A stretch of 5,325 nt of DNA from Cyanobium sp. M55B138 (GCA_018400215.1 JAGYNF010000123.1:1-5325); one strand, 5' to 3'. Positions 1 through 5,317 are shown, counted from the stretch's first letter. Made by a program: numbers and translations. The notes: generated by a model from the letters alone, not told the origin.

Positions 1-306
1 ATACCCGGCATTGGCCACATGGGCGCCGAGGGAGAGGGAGTTGGGCTTCAGGTAATAGGTGCCCAGGACGGTGCCGGCCCTATCCACGGCCACCAACACC
101 GCTTGGCTCTGCTCCACCCATGCCACCTGGGCTTCTGAATCGCTGATCGCCGGGTCGTGCGGGAAGGTTTCACCAGCGCGGAACACCGGCTTCAGCAGTG
201 CCCACACCGCTGGCCAATCTGCCGGTTCATAGGGCCGGATCTGCAGGGGCGTAGCTGGTGTGGCCAGGAGAAAGGGATTCAGGGGATAGAGATCCTCGCC
301 CCCCAA
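1..306 (-). CDS. GNAT family N-acetyltransferase, N-terminal part (3' end outside the window)
   Basis: Reading leftwards from about 306 the frame is open to the window edge for 102 codons. After a short leader it gives the GNAT opening LQIRPYEPADWPAVW, then a segment with RAGETFPHDPAIS, then VAVDRAGTVLGTYYLKPN and SLGAHVANAGY. This matches the first half of the GNAT fold (beta1-alpha1-alpha2 and beta2-beta4). In this family the acetyl-CoA loop (R/Q-x-x-G-x-G/A) would follow just beyond the edge. GNAT enzymes transfer an acetyl group from acetyl-CoA to an amine; the substrate cannot be told here. No ATG exists in frame before the upstream stop. I used TTG at 306, which has no good ribosome site, so the start is uncertain and the true 5' end may have been lost. 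It lies downstream of, and on the same strand as, the DUF3721 pair. Confidence 0.8.
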   Translation of the reverse strand, partial: MGGEDLYPLNPFLLATPATPLQIRPYEPADWPAVWALLKPVFRAGETFPHDPAISDSEAQVAWVEQSQAVLVAVDRAGTVLGTYYLKPNSLSLGAHVANAGY

Positions 307-438
307 GCAGCTGAACGAACCGGCTTTCCGATCAGCGCATCAGCAATTCGAACGGTGCCGGGACTGTCACCTTGCGACTGAGCGCCAGCAGCCGTTGCCA
401 TCCATCCCGAATCCGTAGCCCCTCCTCAAGACATGGCC

Positions 439-864
439 CTACTGGAGATGCTCGGCGCAGGGCATCCAGAGGGAACCCATGGCATGGACGCCGCTGCATC
501 CCAGGTGCCGCGCCCTCTCCAGGGCCTCCTGGCGGCTGGGGTAGGCCATCAGGTTCGGCGCCATCTGGCCGGCGGAACCGTGGTGGTGCTGATGCAGGGC
601 ACCAGAAGGAGCCCCCAGGCGCCGTGGGCCCATGCCCTCAAGACCTGCCCACCAGACCCCCATCACGTTCACGCCAACCACCAACACGCCCATCCCCACC
701 ACGCAGGCATTGAGGACGCCCATCCCCACCACGCCGAGGCTGATGACTCCCATTGGCACCACGCCGATGCTCACCACGCCCATCGGCACGATGCCAATCG
801 AGATGATGCCCAGGGGTGCCACCCCGAAGGCGATTCGTTTGGGCTTATCTCCGCATTGCGCCAT
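439..864 (-). CDS. DUF3721-domain protein with glycine-every-fifth-residue hydrophobic repeat
   Basis: A 141-residue protein in three parts. Residues 14-74 are a strict period-5 repeat, G-[VI]-x-x-[MILV], with Gly at 14, 19, 24 and so on to 74 and a Cys replacing Gly only at 54. Steps alternate between SI/SL and PM/GM endings, giving a 10-residue super-period. Residues 75-106 are a linker with HQHHH. Residues 108-139 are a DUF3721 tail: YPSRQEALERAR, then C123, H127, MG, WMPC (C136) and H139. Function is unknown; the Cys/His set suggests metal binding (inference). The repeat is hydrophobic enough to be membrane-embedded or to form a flat solenoid. I chose ATG 864 because GAGG lies 8 nt ahead and overlaps the stop codon of the upstream gene, implying translational coupling. 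An in-frame GTG at 918 would overlap that gene by 44 nt. Confidence 0.8.
   Translation of the reverse strand: MAQCGDKPKRIAFGVAPLGIISIGIVPMGVVSIGVVPMGVISLGVVGMGVLNACVVGMGVLVVGVNVMGVWWAGLEGMGPRRLGAPSGALHQHHHGSAGQMAPNLMAYPSRQEALERARHLGCSGVHAMGSLWMPCAEHLQ
656..835 (-). repeat. Degenerate 30-bp tandem repeat coding the Gly-pentapeptide array
   Basis: On the plus strand about six 30-bp units follow one another, starting at 656, 686, 716, 746, 776 and 806. Each opens with a variant of ACGCCCATCCCCACCACG. On the coding (minus) strand each unit encodes ten residues, i.e. two glycine-pentapeptide steps. The units at 686 and 716 share their first 19 bases and the others diverge further, as expected for an old expansion kept by protein-level selection. 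Confidence 0.75.
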
Positions 865-874
865 GGACCCGACC

Positions 875-1126
875 TCAGTGGGAAGGCCCGGAGCCGTGTG
901 CGGCACCGTGCTGCTCACAGGGCATCCACTGGTTTCCCATCCTGTGGGCGCCGGTGCAGTTGAAGTGCAGCCTGGCGGCCTTCTCCGCTTCTGCCTGGGT
1001 GGGGTACAGGGCTGGAACGCCGCTTGATCCGGCTGCAGGCGCGGCGTGGCTGGCTACGGACAGAAGGAGATTGGCGCCGATCGCGGCTGCTGCCCGGACT
1101 GCCCATGGACTTGGAACGATCGACAT
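875..1126 (-). CDS. Small exported DUF3721-domain protein
   Basis: 83 residues. An N-terminal signal peptide is visible: a short basic start with R11, a hydrophobic stretch at about 12-25, and a likely cleavage after the SHA or APA around residues 26-31. The mature protein is little more than one DUF3721 domain (39-73). It reads ALYPTQAEAEKAARLHF, then C57, H61, MG, WMPC (C70) and H73, and ends in a His/Gly-rich tail. The conserved Cys and His spacing suggests metal or redox chemistry in the periplasm, but the family has no established function that I know of. It is the first gene of a two-gene minus-strand unit; its stop lies 10 nt before the ATG of the repeat-bearing paralogue. It is transcribed away from the MerR gene, with about 150 bp between them. 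No clear ribosome site precedes ATG 1126. Confidence 0.78.
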   Translation of the reverse strand: MSIVPSPWAVRAAAAIGANLLLSVASHAAPAAGSSGVPALYPTQAEAEKAARLHFNCTGAHRMGNQWMPCEQHGAAHGSGPSH

Positions 1127-1179
1127 GGGACGGGGGCGAGCGCAGGGAGGGCCTGCTGAGGCGCCACCCTAGCCAATGC

Positions 1180-1204
1180 CTCCAGTAGTGCACGTCCACT
1201 GGAG
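1180..1204. promoter_or_regulatory. Candidate MerR-type operator dyad in the divergent intergenic region
   Basis: A perfect 7-bp inverted repeat CTCCAGT-N11-ACTGGAG lies between the divergent DUF3721 and MerR genes, 54 bp upstream of the DUF3721 ATG. MerR regulators bind dyads of about this size, usually set in the over-long spacer of the promoter they control. The half-site resembles those recalled for zinc- or lead-responsive members. I could not place a convincing -35/-10 pair, so the operator role is inferred from symmetry and position. Confidence 0.4.
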
Positions 1205-1243
1205 AGTGATGAAGGCGATTCACGACCCCGTGCTGCCTAATGT

Positions 1244-1256
1244 TGGAAAGCTTCCA
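1244..1256. promoter_or_regulatory. Short dyad before the MerR gene
   Basis: TGGAA-AGC-TTCCA is a perfect 5-bp inverted repeat located 20 bp upstream of the regulator's TTG start. It could be an autoregulatory site. At this arm length chance cannot be excluded. Confidence 0.25.
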
Positions 1257-1276
1257 GTCAGTAGAGGGTTCTTGCC

Positions 1277-1687
1277 TTGGCTCGCCAAGGATCGCTGTCA
1301 ACGCAACCCGCTCCCGGCCTGCGCATCGGCGAGGCGGCCAGGCGCACCGGCCTGCCGGTGAAGACGATCCGCTTCTACTGCGATGAGGGACTTCTCCAGC
1401 CCAAGGCCCGCTCCGCATCTGGATACAGGCTATTTGATGAGGAAAATCTCACTGAACTCACGATCATTCGTGCTCTGCGCACGATGGATGTGGCAATTCC
1501 GGAGTTGGTGAGGACCCTGGAGGTGCGGCGCGCCGGTGTCTGCAACTGCTCGGTTCTCAAAGACAGCATTGCGGCCAAGGTGGAGTCGATCAACTTGCGG
1601 ATCTCTGAACTCGACGCCATGAAAGACGAGCTGGCCCGCCTGTTGGACAGCTGGCAGGACTGCGGCGGCATGAAGGCCGATCGCTGA
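1277..1687 (+). CDS. MerR-family transcriptional regulator, probably metal-responsive
   Basis: 136 residues. The N-terminal helix-turn-helix and wing are plain: LRIGEAARRTGLPVKTIRFY (15-34), then DEGLLQPKARSASGYRLF (36-53). A long dimerisation helix follows (about 95-127). Cysteines sit at 35, 89, 91 and 129. C91 falls at the start of the dimer helix, where MerR has Cys82, and C129 lies just past its end, near MerR Cys117, so a thiol-coordinated metal is a fair inference. Which metal is not shown. The start is TTG with GAGG 9 nt upstream (1264-1267); no in-frame ATG precedes the DNA-binding domain. The gene is divergent from the DUF3721 pair, a classic layout for a MerR regulator and its target, and lies upstream of a multicopper-oxidase remnant. 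Members of this family twist an over-spaced promoter to activate it when metal is bound. Confidence 0.88.
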   Translation: MARQGSLSTQPAPGLRIGEAARRTGLPVKTIRFYCDEGLLQPKARSASGYRLFDEENLTELTIIRALRTMDVAIPELVRTLEVRRAGVCNCSVLKDSIAAKVESINLRISELDAMKDELARLLDSWQDCGGMKADR

Positions 1688-2036
1688 TCGCTAAGGGTGT
1701 CCGCTTCCGCCGTTCCGCCCGCCTCACCCCGCCCCGCTTCAATTCCGCCAAGGGCGGGCTGAGTGCCGTCTCCATTAGTGGGCGTGGCGCCTCGTTCAAC
1801 ATCCCGGGCCTGCAGCCCTAACCCTGGCCCGGTTCTATGGCGAGCTGCTGGAGGTGGACCCGCCTGCTCCTGCTGGTGCCCCCATAAAGCTTGGGCGAGG
1901 CTGACAGACATCTCAACCGTCTGGAACCCATGGCCAAGCCACTCCCCTTGATGGCGGAGGTGCTCCTCGCCCTGCCTACTGCCACTGCAGCCGCTCCTGC
2001 ACCCTGGCGTGGAGGGCACCTTTGTGCTGCGCTGCT
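1688..2036. other. Non-coding or decayed stretch with no recognisable gene
   Basis: Both strands were read. Plus-strand frames give only short runs; one passes through ARFYGELLEVDPPAPAGAP (about 1828-1884) and stops soon after. No motif was recognised. Because an oxidase C-terminus follows in the same orientation, this stretch may be scrambled remains of that gene, but no frame shows copper-site motifs here. Confidence 0.4.
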
Positions 2037-2126
2037 CTCTTCTCGGGGCGCTACATGGTGCATCCCCACCAGGACCAGATCGCCGAACGAGGCTGTATAG
2101 GCTTTTTCGAGGTGCGATCGGCCTGA
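2037..2126 (+). pseudogene. Multicopper oxidase C-terminal remnant
   Basis: The frame reads LFSGRYMVHPHQDQIAERG, then CIGFFEVRSA and TGA. This resembles the last strands of the C-terminal cupredoxin domain in laccase or nitrite-reductase-like multicopper oxidases. There a Gly-Arg-Tyr-Met strand leads into an H-x-H copper-ligand motif, followed by an E-x-G-x-x-G-F-F-E-V close to the C-terminus. The HPH pair would be the copper ligands. Upstream in this frame the sequence turns into Cys- and Ala-rich nonsense, and no other oxidase motif is visible. An ATG at 2055 would give only 23 residues. I read it as the surviving 3' end of a broken gene. A chance resemblance is possible over so short a stretch. 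Confidence 0.5.
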
Positions 2127-2202
2127 TCCGCGACAGGACAACCAACCGGCCAACCCACTGGGCACCCGCAACGGTGGTATTGGTCACGTCCTGCATTGGC
2201 AA

Positions 2203-2232
2203 TTGGTCAGCGCTGGAGGCCAGCGGCATAGA
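2203..2232 (+). promoter_or_regulatory. Possible promoter with a dyad in its spacer, ahead of the GGE-rich gene
   Basis: TTGGTC at 2203-2208 and CATAGA at 2227-2232 are 18 bp apart. The spacer contains a perfect inverted repeat, CGCTGG-AGG-CCAGCG (2211-2225). The ATG follows 28 bp after the -10-like box. A dyad filling the spacer is the MerR-promoter arrangement, and a MerR gene lies nearby, but both hexamers are poor matches. Confidence 0.25.
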
Positions 2233-2259
2233 AGGCTGGGATCAGCTTGTTGTTACCCG

Positions 2260-2811
2260 ATGCCGCGCCCCCGCTACGCCCTTGAACTCTTCCTGAGCCT
2301 GGGGGTTACGGCAGGCGTGCTGGCGACAGCGATCAGCGTGCCGCCAGCACTGGCTCAGCACCTGCATCACGGAGCGGACTTGAGCGCCCAGGGCGGTGAA
2401 GGGGGAGAAGGCGGCGAGGGCGGGGAAGCAGGTCATGCGGCAGCGGTCCAGAGCAATCGCGAGGTGCTGGTGGTGCTGGCGCAGATGCAGGGCCACCTGC
2501 TGGTGGCTGAGGAGCTTCTATCCCAGCGGCAATTCCTTGCCGCCGAGCCCCATGTGGGTCATCCGGTGGATGAGCTTTACGGCGCCCTGGGGCCAGCGCT
2601 GCAACGCCGAGGCATCTCGCCTTTCTTCCCAACGCTGCAAGCGTTGCGGCAGCAGGTTCGCCTCAATCCCAACAGCCCTGAAACAGCGCTCAAATTGGCC
2701 AAGGCGCAGCAAGGGATTGCAGCGGTTTCCCGGGCGGTTAATGATGAGGCCCCAACGCCAGCAGCGGTGGTGGTGGCCGTCGTGCACCAAGCTGGCAAGA
2801 CTACCGTCTAG
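2260..2811 (+). CDS. Exported GGE-rich helical protein, ended early by an in-frame TAG
   Basis: 183 residues to the amber stop. Residues 1-32 form a signal peptide (MPRPR, a hydrophobic core, and PPALA before QH), so the product should reach the periplasm. Next come HLHHG and a low-complexity linker with four GGE units (45-56). The rest is alpha-helical, with GHLLVAEEL (78-86), AAEPHVGHPVDELYGALGPAL (94-114) and RRGISPFF. I recall an unnamed proteobacterial family with the same order: a GGE linker, GHLLVG-ELY, H-x-KHP-DELY, and later an EEYA...EYQ segment. That last part lies here beyond the stop, so the protein is probably truncated by about 60 residues. I chose ATG 2260 over GTG 2203 because it begins the signal peptide directly. 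Function is unknown. The gene lies upstream of the porin on the same strand, 120 bp from its start. Confidence 0.65.
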   Translation: MPRPRYALELFLSLGVTAGVLATAISVPPALAQHLHHGADLSAQGGEGGEGGEGGEAGHAAAVQSNREVLVVLAQMQGHLLVAEELLSQRQFLAAEPHVGHPVDELYGALGPALQRRGISPFFPTLQALRQQVRLNPNSPETALKLAKAQQGIAAVSRAVNDEAPTPAAVVVAVVHQAGKTTV

Positions 2812-2994
2812 GAATACGCCGCCGCTGTTGCCGGGGATCAGGTGGTGGAGGTTATCGAGTACCAGAAAGCCCCGGGCGTCCTGCTGGAGGCGCAACGGCT
2901 CCTGGCCCAGGCCATCGCCGCCCATCCGTCTGCACGCGCAGATGTCACCGCCAGGCAACAGGCCCTGATCCAAAGCTGGCAGGCAATTCGCTGA
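2812..2994 (+). pseudogene. In-frame continuation of the GGE-rich gene after the amber codon
   Basis: After TAG at 2809-2811 the same frame stays open for 60 codons to TGA 2992-2994. It reads EYAAAVAGDQVVEVIEYQKA, then a helix VLLEAQRLLAQAIAAHPSAR and an end ALIQSWQAIR. It is as protein-like as the upstream part and continues its helical character. No start codon with a ribosome site opens it. The whole unit would be 244 residues (2260-2994). The simplest reading is a GAG or CAG codon mutated to TAG. Sequencing error or stop readthrough would look the same. Confidence 0.65.
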
Positions 2995-3046
2995 CACAAG
3001 GGGACAACCAGGCCGGAAAACTTGGTCACGACAGCCTGGCGACCAA

Positions 3047-3063
3047 ATGAGAACCGTTATCAT
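3047..3063. promoter_or_regulatory. Fur/Zur-like operator upstream of the porin
   Basis: ATGAGAACCGTTATCAT is a 17-bp palindrome with 8-bp arms around one central base and a single mismatched pair. It is close to the TGATAAT-N-ATTATCA type of site bound by Fur-superfamily repressors (Fur for iron, Zur for zinc). It ends 51 bp before the porin ATG, a suitable position for repression. Which family member would bind is not decided by the sequence. Confidence 0.5.
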
Positions 3064-3114
3064 CCTCAAGATGCTCCGCTAGGCGGGCGTCCGCAACCCT
3101 GGGTGATCAACGGA

Positions 3115-4590
3115 ATGGCATCGATCCAACAACTGCTGGCGGCGCCGGCGGTCCTCGCCCTGCTCGCGCCCGTCGCGGCTGCGGCGACCGAGCTCAACCT
3201 TGAGCGCGTCAACCACGACGCGCGCAGCCAGGAGCAGGTCACCAGCATTGGCCAGTTCTCCGATCTGCGCCCCACCGACTGGGCGTACCAAGCCCTCAGC
3301 AACTTGATCGAGCGCTACGGCTGCGTTGCTGGTTACCCCGACGGCACCTACAAGGGTGGCCGGGCCATGACCCGCTTCGAAGCCGCTGCTCTGCTCAACG
3401 CTTGCCTCGACCGCGTCACCGAAGTGACCGACGAGCACAAGAAGCTGATGGCCGAGTTCGAGAAGGAACTGGCCGTGCTCAAGGGCCGCGTCGATGGCCT
3501 GGAAGCCAAAGCGGGCGAACTCGAGGCCAGCCAGTTTTCCACCACCACCAAGCTTTCGGGCCTGGTCACCTTCGTGGTGGGTGGGGTGAGCAACAACCCC
3601 GCCGGTGAGCAGGTCACGTTCAACTACGACGTTCAGCTCAACCTCGACACCAGCTTCACCGGCAAGGATCTGCTGCGCACGGTGCTGCGAGCCGGCAACT
3701 TTGATGGCGAACGCAATGCCTTCGGTGGCGGGCTCTCCACCCTGGAGATCGCCTTCCAGGAGGAGGGTGGCCCCGATGTGCTGGGCATCGACAAGCTCTT
3801 CTACCAGTTCCCGATCGGCAGCCAGCTCACCGCCACCTTTGGCGGCCGCGTGGGCCAGGAAGACATGCTCGCCCTCTGGCCCAGCGCCTATCCCAGCGAC
3901 ACGATCCTCAACGCCCTCACCCTCAATGGGGCGCCACTGGCTTACAACAAAAACCTCGGCCCCGGCTTGGGTCTCTGGTGGCAAGACAACGGCTGGAGTG
4001 TGAGCGCGAATTACGTAGCGGCCAACGGAGCCGATTCCAGCCAGGGCCTGTTCACCAGCACCTCAGCCGGCACCAGCACCGTGCAGCTGGGCTATGGCCA
4101 GGAAAACTGGGGCCTTGCAGCGATCTACTCCTATCTCAATGGCGGCGTGGGTGTGCCCGGTGCCACCCCCTTCACCACCGCCGAGATTGAAGAGGGTGGT
4201 GCCAGCACCAATGCTTTTGGCATCAGCGGCTTCTGGCAGCCGGCCGAGAGCGGGTGGATCCCGTCAATCAGCGCCGGCTACGGCATCAACCGCAGCTCAG
4301 GCACGAATCTGCGCACCAGCCAGTCGTGGATGGTGGGCCTGCAGTGGAGCGATGTGCTGACAGAAGGCAACAGCTTTGGCATGGGTGTGGGCCAGCCGGC
4401 CTTTGCCACAGCCACCCGCAACGGGGCCGACACGGAGAAGGGCGTCTGGGCCTGGGAATGGTGGTACCAGTGGCAGGTCAGCGATGCCATCTCGGTGACC
4501 CCAGCGATCTTCTACCTCAACAACCCGGGCGGGTCTGAGGGCGGCAGGGATCAGTTCGGCGCCCTGCTCAAAACGAGCTTCCAGTTCTGA
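3115..4590 (+). CDS. Cyanobacterial SLH-domain outer-membrane porin (iron-uptake porin / SomA type)
   Basis: 491 residues. Signal peptide at 1-24 (QQLLAAPAVLALLAPVAAAA). Residues 42-100 form one S-layer-homology domain, with QFSDLRPTDWAYQAL, YGCVAGYPDGTY and AMTRFEAAALLNACLDRV; in cyanobacterial porins this domain anchors to peptidoglycan-linked polymer. A coiled coil follows (about 101-138). From FSTTTKLSG (141) onward is an OprB-like beta-barrel rich in alternating Gly/aromatic strands. It ends in Phe (KTSFQF), the usual outer-membrane assembly signal. The length is near normal for the family, which forms channels for small solutes and inorganic ions and is one of the most abundant outer-membrane proteins of Synechococcus. 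I chose ATG 3115 because the signal peptide begins there; the TTG at 3022 would add a non-secretory leader running over the Fur/Zur-like site. The ribosome site is weak. Confidence 0.95.
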   Translation: MASIQQLLAAPAVLALLAPVAAAATELNLERVNHDARSQEQVTSIGQFSDLRPTDWAYQALSNLIERYGCVAGYPDGTYKGGRAMTRFEAAALLNACLDRVTEVTDEHKKLMAEFEKELAVLKGRVDGLEAKAGELEASQFSTTTKLSGLVTFVVGGVSNNPAGEQVTFNYDVQLNLDTSFTGKDLLRTVLRAGNFDGERNAFGGGLSTLEIAFQEEGGPDVLGIDKLFYQFPIGSQLTATFGGRVGQEDMLALWPSAYPSDTILNALTLNGAPLAYNKNLGPGLGLWWQDNGWSVSANYVAANGADSSQGLFTSTSAGTSTVQLGYGQENWGLAAIYSYLNGGVGVPGATPFTTAEIEEGGASTNAFGISGFWQPAESGWIPSISAGYGINRSSGTNLRTSQSWMVGLQWSDVLTEGNSFGMGVGQPAFATATRNGADTEKGVWAWEWWYQWQVSDAISVTPAIFYLNNPGGSEGGRDQFGALLKTSFQF

Positions 4591-4841
4591 TCAGATCCCA
4601 CCCGCTGGATCAATTCATTCTCTCTGCGTTGCGGCCCTGCGTCGCTGGCCCTTGTGTGTGGTCGGTTGCGAGGTCGACTCAAGGCGCCCCGGACCCAACG
4701 GAACGTCCCAATCGACACCTGGCCCCAGGTGCCAGCGCCGGCAGCTCCGCCTACAACTGAAGACTCTGTGATCTAAAAACGATCAACCGACCGCACAGCT
4801 GCGCCCGACCCCCACTGGATGGCAGCACGGCTAAGCAGACA
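4591..4841. other. Non-coding 3' region downstream of the porin
   Basis: No credible ORF or RNA gene was seen on either strand. The stretch holds one small hairpin, CACCTG-GCCC-CAGGTG at 4716-4731, without a following T-run. It would be an unusually long porin 3' UTR of about 250 nt if transcription runs to the terminator at 4842. Confidence 0.5.
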
Positions 4842-4869
4842 AAAGCCCGGGGCCAATGCTCCGGGCTTT
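4842..4869. terminator. Strong Rho-independent terminator, probably bidirectional
   Basis: AAAGCCCGGGGC-CAAT-GCTCCGGGCTTT forms a 12-bp stem with one G-T pair and a four-base loop. It is flanked by A-rich sequence on the left and TTTGTTGT on the right. It can end porin transcription from the left. From the right it can end the minus-strand small membrane ORF, whose stop is 19 bp away. Confidence 0.85.
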
Positions 4870-4888
4870 GTTGTGGGGATCGAGCGAG

Positions 4889-4990
4889 TCAGCCCAGCCC
4901 ACCCAGGCGAATGAGGCCGCCCACCACCACGAAGGCAATCGCCAGGGCGGTGGTGCCGGCGAGCAGCAGCAGCTTCACGCCCACCAGCAT
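4889..4990 (-). CDS. Tiny membrane protein, or 3' remnant of a membrane gene
   Basis: From ATG 4990 the frame gives 33 residues: MLVGVKLLLLAGTTALAIAF, then VVVGGLIRLGGLG and stop. This is one strongly hydrophobic membrane-spanning segment, possibly two short ones, with Lys and Arg as the only charges. The stop lies just ahead of the terminator at 4842-4869, in correct orientation. The frame stays open upstream to 5137, but that part is antisense to the DUF77 gene and not protein-like. The start lies only 30 bp from the DUF77 start, leaving no room for two promoters, so this could be a stub left by a deletion. It does not match the small photosystem or cytochrome b6f subunits I know. Confidence 0.45.
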   Translation of the reverse strand: MLVGVKLLLLAGTTALAIAFVVVGGLIRLGGLG

Positions 4991-5020
4991 CACGATCGGG
5001 GCAATCTGCCGAGGCTGACC

Positions 5021-5317
5021 ATGAAGGTGATCGTGGATCTGTGCGTGGTGCCGATCGGCGTGGGTGTGCACCTGGCCCCCACCATCGCCGCCTGCGAGAA
5101 GGTGCTCGCCGATGCCGGCCTCAAGATCCAGCTGCACCCCAACGGCACGGAAATTGAAGGCGATTGGGCACCAATCAATACCCGCACCGACAAGGACCAG
5201 ACCCTGGAAGACAAGGTGGCCAGCGTGCAGGCCCTGCTGCAGGCGCGCGCTTCATCCACTGGCCCCAGGGCCTGTAGCGGACTGGCCGGAAATGCAGCAC
5301 CTGGCGGCCGTCGCTGA
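5021..5317 (+). CDS. Thiamine-binding protein family (MTH1187/YqgV, DUF77), internally deleted
   Basis: 98 residues. The start MKVIVDLCVVPIGVGVHLAP, then IAACEKVLADAGLK and QLHPNGTEIEGDW, is the first half of the MTH1187/YkoF-like ferredoxin fold. This family forms small oligomers that bind thiamine or related pyrimidines in the cytosol. Normally about 29 residues follow the GxW (a helix and a beta-strand ending in LG) before TRTD-x-DQTLEDKVASVQ. Here only APIN separates GDW from TRTDKDQTLEDKVASVQALL, so about 25 residues are missing. The last 25 residues (ARASSTGPRACSGLAGNA and onward) are not family-like and suggest read-through into foreign or shifted sequence. ATG 5021 has GAGG 6 nt upstream. 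With helix and strand gone the fold is probably broken, so this may be a pseudogene despite the open frame. Confidence 0.75.
   Translation: MKVIVDLCVVPIGVGVHLAPTIAACEKVLADAGLKIQLHPNGTEIEGDWAPINTRTDKDQTLEDKVASVQALLQARASSTGPRACSGLAGNAAPGGRR

Noticed and set aside
656..835. Tandem 30-bp repeats considered as a CRISPR array
   Set aside because: The units are contiguous with no unique spacers, are degenerate, and encode protein.
433..963. Plus-strand His/Asp-rich ORF with AHPHHA-like repeats that resembles a metal-binding protein
   Set aside because: It is the antisense of the glycine-repeat gene. The minus strand carries the recognisable DUF3721 domain and a ribosome site, and the His repeats are a by-product of the 30-bp DNA repeat.
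1745..1757. CCGCC-AAG-GGCGG hairpin after the MerR gene as a terminator
   Set aside because: It has a short stem, no T-run, and GC-rich surroundings where such repeats are common.
1375..2229. 284-residue minus-strand ORF
   Set aside because: It overlaps the MerR gene in antisense and is low-complexity, Arg/Gly/Ser-rich sequence without any domain.
3047..3082. 11-codon leader ORF upstream of the porin (MRTVIILKMLR)
   Set aside because: It has no ribosome site, its ATG is part of the palindrome, and there is no attenuator-like structure after it.
3022..3114. Upstream TTG start extending the porin by 31 residues
   Set aside because: The extension would bury the signal peptide and run over the Fur/Zur-like palindrome; ATG 3115 starts a normal signal peptide.
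3079..3984. 301-residue minus-strand ORF
   Set aside because: It is wholly antisense to the porin, a common artefact of GC-rich codon bias.
4716..4731. Hairpin CACCTG-GCCC-CAGGTG as the porin terminator
   Set aside because: The stem is only 6 bp and no T-run follows; the hairpin at 4842-4869 is far stronger.
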